Shown: positions 12,130-21,714 of the stretch, piece by piece
Position numbering within the stretch: position 1 is the first letter of the stretch
Layout: every line of letters starts with the position of its first letter
From: Apoderus coryli
Lineage: Eukaryota; Arthropoda; Insecta; Coleoptera; Attelabidae
Assembly (NCBI GenBank): GCA_911728435.2
Contig: OU452213.1
Span: 10,209,834-10,273,833, forward strand
Direction: 5' to 3'
Length of the DNA stretch: 64,000 nucleotides
Notes under the pieces: generated by a model
The model's database searches: none
The model's input: only the letters and a program-made list of their open reading frames with translations
Told to the model about the DNA's origin: nothing
Made by a program: the position numbers and the translations under genes

Positions 12130-12660
12130 CGTTGATCAAGCGGCACATCTTGAAGAAGTGTACAGTAAACTGTTTTCAAGCCACTGTGGCAGAGATGTCA
12201 TCGTTTTTCGCAGTGGCATGGTATAGTAGGGAGTCACTCGAAGACGACCCTCAGAGGCCTTTAGAAGAGACAACTCCAGCACGTTTTGAATAAATTATAC
12301 TGGATGATGCTCGCCTTGGAGAAGCAAGCTGCAATAATAGTGAGATGCTGGAAAATGGGCCATCGTAGGTCCTGTTGATTGATTATAATGATAAAAGTGT
12401 TTCTATAACTGGAGAATACGCTTCAATCTGCGGAGGTACACAATCTGCGGAGGTACACAAAAGTCGTGTTGCGCCGAGATTTGATTATAATTTGTTTCCA
12501 AAAATGAAAAAATCCTTGCGAAGAAATTTACGAGCTATGAAGACGTGAAGAAAGCAGTTTCGGCGTATTTTTCGGTCGTAGATACTTTTCTCGATTTTAT
12601 TGCTTAAGCTACATATATTTCTTATGTAGACTCAAGAATTTTCAAACAAACCACTTATAA
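12130..12660 (+). mobile_element. internally deleted mariner relic (second family)
   Basis: Two pieces of a mariner transposase survive. Around 12232-12315 the frame reads ESLEDDPQRPLEETTP and then IILDDARL, the linker after the first DNA-binding motif. Around 12478-12610 it reads FDYNLFPKMKKSLRR, then VKKAVSAYFSVVDTFLDF, the region with the third catalytic aspartate. The middle is missing. A 17-bp perfect tandem duplication sits at 12424-12457. This is a different family from copies A-E. Confidence 0.55.
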
Positions 12661-13149
12661 TACTTATTAATAAAATAAAAATAATGACAATGTGTAATTG
12701 CTCGATATGAATTAAAAAATGTTATCGCTGAATAACAATACATACTTCTCAACCAGAGTATTTTTTATAAATAATAACTTATTGATTTGGACTTTATTAT
12801 TGCTTCGTAGATTGAAATTCCTCTCGCAACGTTTCGTACCAGAAGTGACGATTGCCATCAATTGGCAATCACACTTCTTTCCGTGAGAGCGTATCAATTT
12901 CCGTGGCACTGGCGTGACTGGGCGTGAGTTCTTTGTCTCTATCTACTCCTGATATTTTTAGATGGTCACTATGGATATACTTAACCAGTGAACGACGTAG
13001 TTCATACGTGATTCATGCGTGATCCGTGAGTTATGTGGGATCTTTACGTGAGCGGCGTGCGTGACGAAAGTCAATAAGTGAAATTATGTTACGTTTATGA
13101 TAACTTCCTCTCTCTTTGTCAAATGGAGTTGTATGATAAATTATATTTT

Positions 13150-13546
13150 AATTACTGGATCGTCAACTGTGAAGAGACTACTTAAAAAATTGCGAGAGAC
13201 GGGATCCGTTGGAGACGCCAAACACACTGGTCGTCCAAAAACAAGCCGCACAAATGTCAATATCGAAGCAGTGCGTGAGATTGTCGTTGACATTCCAAAA
13301 ACCTCAATTTGGCGTCGTGGTCAAGAATTGCAAATTGCAAGAAGCTCTCTAAAGCATATACTCACTAAAGATCTGTGTCTCCATTCTTACAAAATTCAAT
13401 TAACACAACAACTGAAGCCTAATAACCATGCATAGCGAACAGAGTTTGCAGAATGGATTATTCAGCATCAACAAATGGATGCTGATGTTTCGAGCAAAAT
13501 CATCCTAAGCGACGAGGCACATTTTCACCTTGATGGGTTTGTTAAT
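13150..13546 (+). mobile_element. Tc1/mariner-class transposase relic
   Basis: The frame starting near 13150 reads STVKRLLKKLRETGSVGDA, GRPKTSRTNVNIEAVREI and HSYKIQLTQQLKPNNHA-stop. After that stop it continues EFAEWIIQHQQMDADVS, then IILSDEAHFHLDGFVNR. This is the helix-turn-helix plus first-aspartate half of a widespread insect transposase, the same type as the one at 46.58 kb. The similarity stops at the FVNR motif, so the catalytic second half is lost. Confidence 0.7.
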
Positions 13547-14254
13547 CGCGTATGCAAAGCCGTGGAGGCCATTTGCCCGATATGTTGCGACTGTTGCGAC
13601 GATCGCTATGATACTGCTACGGTTGTTGTTTTATGGAAGCACTGTCCTTCAAGCGTAAGCCGCCGGCGATAGTGATCGTCGCAAGCCTCCTGCTCTCAGA
13701 GCAAATATAGTCGCTGGGGCCAGCGACTATTCGTGAATTTCGTCTGGTTTTTAATGTAATTTTTTCTCAGCAGTTATTAAATTTAACACGTAATTAAATT
13801 GATGTGAATTCAATCTAAAAAATTTGGGGAATTTTCTATCGTCGGGTATCAAATGGGTTTCAATTAATTTTGTGGAAAAAAACCCTCCTCCCGTCATGTC
13901 ATGCCATCATCTTCTGCCTCTTCGTACAGCATATAGACCACAAGTAGTTTGCGTGTTGAACTCAGACACAGTCACAGAACGAACGAATAACTGAAGTAAA
14001 ATTATCGATACACCCGGGAAATTTAAACGTCGCAAACGCTGGGAGGAAAACATACCCATAGTGACGATCGCCAGCTACAGTCGCTCGGAGGGAAGTCCAT
14101 CTTTATTCCATAAATAACCCCATCCTATGTACTTTATGATTTAATAAATAACTTACAATCAAAAGACTAAAAACTGTGTCTTCTATTTAATTCAAATCAT
14201 GCGTTAATTTTGGGACACCCTTAAAATAAGAAAGTTTTCCACTTGAAATCTAGG
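13547..14254. other. no gene; one perfect hairpin
   Basis: Locally GC-richer sequence with no accepted coding frame. It holds the hairpin at 13707-13730 listed separately. Confidence 0.4.
13707..13730. repeat. perfect 10-bp hairpin
   Basis: ATAGTCGCTG, then GGGC, then CAGCGACTAT: a perfect 10-bp stem with a 4-base loop. Function unknown; it could be part of a transposon end. Confidence 0.6.
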
Positions 14255-14333
14255 ACTTTCAGTCTTGGCAACATTTTAGCCAAACTGGCCTCGTCGATCT
14301 AAGTACTAAACCAGATTTTCAGATTGTTCCACA
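14255..14333. repeat. solo end of the 40.6-kb foldback family
   Basis: The sequence from AACATTTTAGCC to ATTTTCAGATTGTTCCAC matches the right terminus of the foldback at 40584-41335 with few differences. The rest of the element is absent. It directly abuts the next inverted-repeat element. Confidence 0.65.
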
Positions 14334-14335
14334 CC

Positions 14336-15695
14336 CAGTAAACACACATACGTTTTTTAAACGTAAAATCAACGTATCATTGGTTGATTAAACGTGTACG
14401 TTTAAAAAATAACCGTTTTATTTTGGTACAAAATAACACACGTTTTAACTCAACGTTTTTAATACGAACATTCCTGGGCAAAACCTAACTAAAGAAAACT
14501 TGTACGTTAATATGACGTTATTTTGAATGGTAAATTTATTATATTACAATACGATTTTTTAACATACTATCTCACCTACTGTCTAACCATATTCAGCTAT
14601 GCACACGTTTTTTTAACGTTTTAATAGTATATTAATAGGTCAAATAAAATTAACGTTCTTTATACGTTAAAACCAACGCATAATAAATTAATATTAAGTA
14701 ATAGAAATAAAAAACGCCTTATTGTCTTATTTTCCTGACGAGAATATAACAGTCATTATCTTTATGTTAAAATAACGTACTAAGCGGATCGCATGTTTGA
14801 CGTTTATCAATACGGGTTTTTAACTTTTCTCGAAACCAATAAAACGTGTAGGAACAAACCTTCTACTAGTGTACTCAAGTTTCCAGCGTAAGTGACTGTC
14901 CCAAACCAATACGATAGTTTCCCACCTTTTAAAAAACGCCGATTTATTTACAGTGAGAAAAACGTGCTAGAAAAAGCCTACCTGCATTGGTTATTTTTAA
15001 TAGTGTAAAAAACGTATTTTTAAAACGTTATTTTTAATAATAAAAATGTCGTTTGTTAAATCACGGGGAGGAATCCTATTGGTTCTGACGGTCAGACGAT
15101 CACTAACTCCATTTGATTTTCGCATTAAAGTAATACGAATGTAATCCCCCTTTTACATTAGTAGCGCGGTTAGTTTCATCAACAATCTTGTCTAGAAAGT
15201 TTAAATATAAATGCACCTAAAAATGAAAGTAGACGTTTGCGAGCATTTACCTAAAAAATAATTACCAATCTGATTTTTTAAACGATTTATTCAAACTCTT
15301 ATATGCTAAAAAATAATTACAATATACGTCAATATTACGTTAATAAATGTATTGTTTTAAAAATACAAGTACACGTTTATTCAATGTTCTTTAGAAACGT
15401 TGTTTAAAAATAAATATATAACAATAAAATTCGTTTATGTGTCGTTTATTTTCTACGTGTATTGGACGTATTCTGGAAACGTTTTAAAAATATTATTATC
15501 AACGTTCTTTTGACGTGTTTTGAACACCACACAAAGTTGTTATTTATTCACCAATATAAAACGTTTTTCTTTACACGTTGTATGTAACGTTTAATACCGC
15601 GACTTTTTTGAGTAGATTCTACGTAATAAAAACACGATTTTAATAAAACGTTATTAGTAAATTTAAACGTTTTTTTTACGTACGTGTGTTTGCTG
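14336..15695. mobile_element. ACGT-rich inverted-repeat element, 1.36 kb
   Basis: The ends are CAGTAAACACACATACGT on the left and, read in reverse from the right, CAGCAAACACACGTACGT. The interior has no frame but carries dozens of AACGTT/ACGTTT/TTAACGT motifs, far more than the AT-rich flanks. It is best read as a non-autonomous DNA transposon with sub-terminal motif repeats. The superfamily is unknown, and no target-site duplication could be fixed. Confidence 0.6.
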
Positions 15696-17410
15696 TGCTT
15701 ATCTTTGCGTACGAATCGTATTGACCAGTATCATACCGAATAGGACAGCTGCAAATGTTATTGGTAAGTAGAAACCAAATAGCTCTTCCAGAAAGTTTTC
15801 CTGATAGCGAAATAACAAATCCAGTGATAGCTGAAACTAGCTATGATACTATTAGGGAGATTTGAGTATTTGCACCACTGCAACTGACATACACGATGAC
15901 CCAAACCCAAAGGTCAGTTGAACGGTACCCAAGAACTTATATTGTAATCACTTATATCGGCATTACTCCCCAGACATCCCTTGTATAATTTTTGTGTTGT
16001 TTGACAAATCTATTTGGCATTAGAGGTGAACCTCGTATAAAAAGTAGTTTACGTCAAGTGGAGAGAATCTATTATTTGTCAAACCGGTAGGTCACCGCGA
16101 TTGCGAAAAAAAAAATCATCAAGAGAGAAAAGCACGTTCGTTGAACCTAATAAATGAAACATTCTGCCTGACCTTTTCAATAATATTATTAAAATACGCC
16201 TCCGCATTTTATTTGGGTGTCATTTGATGCAGGTATACCCACTATATCGTTTTGCATAAATATAAATATAGCTTTTAATTTATACTAAATGACATTTAAA
16301 ATATTTACTTTATTATGTTATTTTTTTTTTTTTTTGACGAGTATCTAACAGAGCTAAGTTACTGGATACCGTCAATATTTAAATTATACAGGGTGTCTTA
16401 AAAAAGGTCCTGCCAAACTTAAGGAGATTATACTGGACATTGTGCTGAACAATTTTTGCATAGAGCCCCTATTTAATTATTATTTTTTTTTTTATTTTCT
16501 TTAATTTCTGTCTATATGGAAAATTTGTTTTTTGCTGTATCCCAACGGGTACTTTTCAAGAGGATGTAATGCGGCAACACTATTTTATTAATTAATTTAT
16601 TTACATCTACAAAAGTTCATTTTGTGTGCGACGCAGAGGGAGATATCAACTATTTCCCATCCATCTGACTTAGGTTATTGGCAAACATATGATCACATCC
16701 ATCCATATGACAACACTCAGTTTAGGTTATTAACACTTTTTCAGTAATATTACTTCAAATCACAATGACAACTTCTAAATTTACTACAATGATATGGAAT
16801 AACCATTTTATAACACTACAATATACAACATGTTGATAGAAATTGATCTTAAACATGAAAATAATGCCGAAAACTTTTAGACTCTTAATGTAAACAAAGA
16901 AAATAATAATAAACTATTTGACACCAGCAATTTGTCTGTCGTGTTAGTAAAAACATATTACCAAAACCAAATTATGACGTGAAACTAGAGGTCTCAACTA
17001 AATGTCGATTTTTTTTTGAAAACCATTTTCATGACTATATCTTTAGAAAAACATATGGGATAAGCAATTCCCTATACTTTTAGTCACAATCGTATCAAAG
17101 AATAACGTACACATTCGTAAATTCGAGTTGAGTTTTTCTGATCCAAAAATCTCATCTGCTTTATTGAACCACAGCATAATAAGTTAGAGAGATATGGTAG
17201 TCCTAAAAATGGAAGCCTGACAAACCAACGAATTTCAAAATAGAGAGATATGGTAGTCCTTAAAATAACGTACAATACTATTAAGGTTAACGTTAGTTTA
17301 ACATCCGGCTATGCGCTAAGGATTTATCAGATTATAACAAGATTAATTAATAAGCAGCATGTACAGGGTGATACAAAAAGAACATTAATTACCATACCTC
17401 TAAGAAATTT
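15696..17410. other. no gene seen
   Basis: No coding signal beyond a 36-codon frame at about 15755. An 18-bp direct repeat, GAGAGATATGGTAGTCCT, occurs at about 17190 and 17241. ACAGGGTGTCTTAAAAAA at about 16388 resembles a short-repeat terminus. Confidence 0.45.
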
Positions 17411-17420
17411 TAAATGTGTA

Positions 17421-17860
17421 GAAATTTTTAGCATACACTTTAACTTTATATACGGGGTGAGTCAAAAATGTATTTCATTATTTTCTTAAGGACAAAAAAG
17501 TAATATTTTGAATAATTTTTTGATTTCAATTCAAGATTTCTTTGAAAGTTAAACTATAAGCTCCTAGAGGTTATCTACGGGGTAACTCAAAAATGTTTAT
17601 TAATGTTATTTATTATTTAAAACTTTTAGACACGGCAGAACCTTATCAGCGAGAGGTGACTTTTTATTTTTTTTAAAATAGAAATTTTTAGCATACACTT
17701 TAAATTTATATACAGGGTGAGTCAAAAATGTATTTCTTTATTTTGTTAAGGACAAAAAAGTAATGTTTTTTTGATTTTTGTGGATCTCAATTCAAGATTT
17801 CTTTGAAAGTGAAACTATAAGCTCCTAGATGTTGTCTACGGGTTAACTCAAAAATGTTTC
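17421..17860 (+). repeat. two-copy direct repeat, 260-bp spacing
   Basis: A block of about 180 bp beginning GAAATTTTTAGCATACACTT occurs at 17421 and again at 17681. It continues through GGGTGAGTCAAAAATGTATTTC, a diverged middle and AAACTATAAGCTCCTAGA to CTCAAAAATGTTT. It is probably two tandem units of one short element. Confidence 0.7.
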
Positions 17861-17934
17861 TATTTATCTTTCAAGACTCTTATTATTAATATAATAATAA
17901 TGAATTTTTTTAGCCTATTTTTCTCTAAAAAAAA

Positions 17935-18120
17935 TTTTTTTTACATTTTTTTTTTAATTTTTTGTTTATTTTTTTAATCAATTTTTTTTTTTTGATTTTT
18001 TTTTATATTTTTTTAATCAATTTTTTTTTTAAGTTTTTTTTATAACCCTCAATGACTTTTGTCATAGATAAAACTACCACAAAACAACTGGGAAATCCCG
18101 CAAGAGATTTCTTGTTGTTA
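17935..18120 (+). repeat. SINE 3' domain with T-rich spacer
   Basis: A T-rich stretch leads into ACCCTCAATGACTTTTGTCA, then ACTACCACA and GGGAAATCCC. The same order is found at 25449-25636 behind a tRNA-Ala-like head. The head is absent here. Confidence 0.6.
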
Positions 18121-18207
18121 TTAATAAAACTGGTAACTGACAGCGTCATAATGACAGTTTTTGATTTTCATTGTCAGAATCTACCTAGATGCACACTTAG
18201 CTGCAAA

Positions 18208-18652
18208 AATAACGCACAACCAAAAATTATGCTCAGTTTCAAGTTGATTTTCTCGCGAACGGATAAATCGATTTCGATAATGTTTTTTTTTAACTGTAGC
18301 TTTTTCCTTTGGTAATTGCACTGTAATAGAATTTTTTATTCAGAGTTCGGTTTTAGGCTTATCCAAGGTGCAAACATATGAATAGTTTTTTACGTTAAAT
18401 TTGAGACACCCTGTAGGGCGCATTATCAACAACACAGCATCAACCCCCAGGGTGTCTCAAATTTAACGTAAAAAACTATACATATTTTTGCATCCTGTAT
18501 AAGCCTAAAACTGAAGTCTGAATAAAAAATTCTATCAACGTGCAATTACCAAAGAAAAATGCTAAAGTGCAAAAAAGAATTATCAAAATCGATTTATCGG
18601 TTCGCGAGAAAATCATGTTTGAAATTTAGCATAATTTTTGGTTCTGCGTTTT
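18208..18652. mobile_element. foldback MITE, arms about 205 bp
   Basis: The left arm, from AACGCACAACCAAAAATTAT to TTGAGACACCCTG, is the inverse of the right arm, from CAGGGTGTCTCAA to TTTTTGGTTCTGCGTT. The loop is about 34 nt (18414-18447). There is no coding capacity. Confidence 0.75.
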
Positions 18653-20382
18653 ACACTTAAAACTTGTAATAAAATTACCGTATGCAATTTACGCATTTGT
18701 CAATACATATTTCAAAAACTAAACATTTTAGAGATAAACAACCTTATACAAATTTACCCTTATTTTTATTGCTTAATAAGAGAAAACTATAAAATGTTGG
18801 GGTTTCTATTTAAAAATATTGACTTTTGACAGTTTTATTATTTGACTCCGTCGACATAGTTAAACTGCAAAATTCAATTTGATTCTCGGGTATATAAATA
18901 AACTTTTGCCCGCTGGTTCTGGCCGCCAAGTTCACATCGGCAAAAGCTCTCGTAACAGGTGTATATTTTAGCAAGATGTCAAAGCTCAAATCTTTCCTAT
19001 TATGCCTCGAATGAAGTCTGACATAACAGCCTCAGCTGTCAGCTTTGGAGTGACATTTACTAACATAACAATAATCTCCTCTACGAAAATATATGTGAGT
19101 GAGTTACAATAACATAGGACCCAGCCCTGAACCCTGCGGTACCATCACATCTTTTTTTTTTTTTGTAAACTACATACATAGTTTCATAAAAATTGTTCAA
19201 CCTGAAGAAGTTACTACTTAGTAACAAAACGTCGCATCGTTATCGTTTTATTTAATTATTTGACGAAAATAAAAATGGATATTGTTTTTATTTAAAAAAA
19301 AAGTTTTTTCAATTTTTTTTTATAAGAACCGAACACAGAAAGATAGAAAAATCAACTGAAAAAAATTTTGATTACGGTTCAAGAATAAACAAAGAAAAAA
19401 TATATTTACATTTATTTTTTTCTTTTTCTATATTGTTAAATAATGAATTTAAGTATTATTATTTTTGTCATTGTTATTTTTCTTTATTTATTTATAAATA
19501 TTATAAATATTTTTTTGCTAGGGTAATTTTTTTTTATTTTGCTTATAATTAAAATTTATTTTTATTAAAAAGGGGTACTTAAGTGTGAATGGCCACTGGG
19601 TTTACTTATGAAATTAAAAAAACAAAAGTTTTATGTGCATTTTAGGTAAGTACATGCTTGTAAGAACGATGAAAATTTTTTATTAACCCATAATTCTCCT
19701 GAGAAAGAAAGATTTTTCCTTAACGTTTTCTGCGACGATACGAGCGACGGGGACATTAAGCTTTTGCGTTCTATTATCCTTCTTACATTAGATAACTTCT
19801 GTTTTCCTTCGTAATTTATAGCTAAAAGCTTTTCTCTTGTAATGAACACATATACATTTATTTTAAGGGATTTTCCAGTTGATTTTCTTCTATTTTTCTC
19901 ACACGAAATCCTACTTTTATTGTTCTTTATTGTTTTACAGTGGCACTATAGACGATTTATCGCATCATGGGAAATACCAGGGAGAATATAATATATGATA
20001 TAGTGAATATCTTAAAAGGTTTTAAATGAACCTGAAGAAAACTAAATTGTACGAAACATTTATTGCAAATTTGAAACTTCTGGCCACGAATCATTATGAA
20101 CATTTCAATTTTGCCTGGAGGACATTCGCCATTATTTGACGATTGCAATAGTTAGTGTTCATACAATCTTTACACAACATGAACTCAGGTTTGTGAAAAA
20201 AATTCCGCCATCTGATAGCAACGTTTGGTGTTTTACCCAACGTTTTCAAAAGGAAGTTGATGATTTCTTTCAACTCATTGTTCTGTGATGCTCAAAATCG
20301 CAGGCAGTGAAAAACAATCTAGTTCCTAACCAGAAAACCTACTGGCAACATTATTCCAATAAATAAAAAAAATACAAAAGCA
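18653..20382. other. no gene; one LINE trace
   Basis: AT-rich. On the minus strand near 19105-19145 the bases read MVPQGSGLGPMLL, the reverse-transcriptase PQG motif, with no extended frame around it. It is likely a very old LINE trace. Confidence 0.35.
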
Positions 20383-20448
20383 GGGATCGAACCCACAACC
20401 CTCCGATTACACAGCCGACACGCTACCCGCTAGGCTACACTCGGAACA
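20383..20448 (-). repeat. tRNA-like sequence (SINE head or pseudogene)
   Basis: On the minus strand, GTGTAGCCTAGCGGGTAGCG gives an A-box-like segment and GGGTTCGATCCC a good B box with a 5-bp T stem. The anticodon arm pairs poorly. An A/T-rich tail follows. Confidence 0.5.
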
Positions 20449-21576
20449 TATTTCCTTTGCGAATTACCACGAGTATGTGCGTTAATGCATTCTGCGTATC
20501 CTATGCCATTATGACACAAGCCTACTTAGGGCAATTAAATTTAGAATAAAAAGGAAACAAGCGATGAAAAAATATACAGTGTTCTATCTAAAAAGCAAAG
20601 TCGATAGTGATAACTTGCAAAATTAAACATATTTATGATTTGTATGAGACGATTAAGTTAGAAAATTATCAGTAAACAACGACTAATTATTTAATGTTAA
20701 AGCGGAATTAAAAAATATCACGTTGATATTTTAATTTGATTGGTAAATTATTGACAATAGATCAATCTTAAACATGGAAATCATTAAATTTTAGTGTTGT
20801 CACTAGGCTTTTCAACAGTCAATCTGGGATGAGTGTACGATACTTAATTCTGCTATGATTGCGGTTTTGCCATGTAAAAATATAGAACTTTGTAATTATA
20901 TCCCTTTTCTAATATTTACAACTATTAATTAATCCAAATCTATACTAAAAAAGCTGATATATTCAATAATGATCAAAAAGCAAAAGGCATACACCTATTG
21001 CAATCAATAAAACATGTGATTTTGCAATAAAACAATAAAATCTCTCGACATTGTTGTTATATAACATTTTGCGAGTAGATGCAATAATTTCTAAAAACAG
21101 TTACGTTCGTATAAACAAAATAGAATAATTCTACTGGATTCAAATCTAAATATTACGATTATTTTCCCAGAAACAATGCACAGTTTCAACGTTCAAATCA
21201 GTCGGGTCTTTTAGCAGCTCTTCCAGCATTGGAAAGACGCCATTTTAGGGATTCCTTGAGCCAAGAAAGGTGATCGACCCGAGCTGTATTTTTTAAGAAA
21301 GATCCACCGCTTTGCAACAATCTTGGATGAAGTTAGGAGACTTTTGAGCATAAGATTTGAAAAAGAGGTAAATAAAGATTATTTCTTCGAAAATAGTGTC
21401 ATTATAGAAAAACCTCTTAGCGATGAAATTAGAATATTGTAAAGGCAGCAAGGAAATATTAAACAAATTTGATTTAATTTCGTCGATCAGCTAGTTATGT
21501 TGCCTACGTCGCTGATTAGAATGCGCTGCTGTGCATTGTTTATAAGATAATTCAAGAATAATTTTGTATTACTCAC
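20449..21576. other. no gene seen; intronic
   Basis: AT-rich intron sequence directly downstream of the first sog CR1 exon. No frames or repeats were recognised. Confidence 0.5.
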
Positions 21577-21680
21577 CGGTACACACCGACATCTCATACA
21601 GTACAACACCCCGATTGGCACTCCAAGATCTGGTATCCAAGTTGAGCCCAATTCTCGAGTTTGCTTCCCAAACACGCATT
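21577..21680 (-). CDS. sog: sog/chordin exon, first half of CR1 (VWC) domain
   Basis: Internal coding exon of short gastrulation, the arthropod chordin: a secreted BMP-binding antagonist that patterns the dorsoventral axis. The 34 full codons read CVFGKQTRELGSTW, then IPDLGVPIGVLYCMRCRCVP. This is the chordin CR1 signature: C-x-F-G, a Trp, the PDLG-x-P-x-G-V block and three clustered cysteines. On the minus strand the exon follows a good acceptor (TCTTTTACAG) and ends at GTGAGT. It starts with two bases finishing a split codon (xAA, probably Glu) and ends in phase 0, which matches the exon at 8682-8814. The signal-sequence exon must lie at higher coordinates; I did not find it. A 172-bp satellite array begins about 30-40 bp beyond the acceptor. 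The assignment to the chordin family is strong; choosing sog over another CR-domain gene rests on the PDLG/GV pattern and the two-exon CR1 layout. Confidence 0.9.
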
Positions 21681-21714
21681 CTGTAAAAGAAGAATTTTTT
21701 CTCTCATTAAATAG

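Larger units (their letters stand above)
8815..21576 (-). other. sog: sog CR1 intron, 12.76 kb
   Basis: Phase-0 GT-AG intron between the two CR1 exons, inferred from their matching phases and splice sites. It holds a satellite array (8.86-10.88 kb), two transposase relics, an inverted-repeat element (14336-15695), a foldback, a SINE tail, a LINE trace and a tRNA-like sequence. No conserved coding sequence is seen inside. Its length comes largely from repeats. Confidence 0.85.

Noticed and set aside
20383..20448. Functional tRNA gene
   Set aside because: Good B box and T stem, but the anticodon arm does not pair and a repeat-like tail follows.
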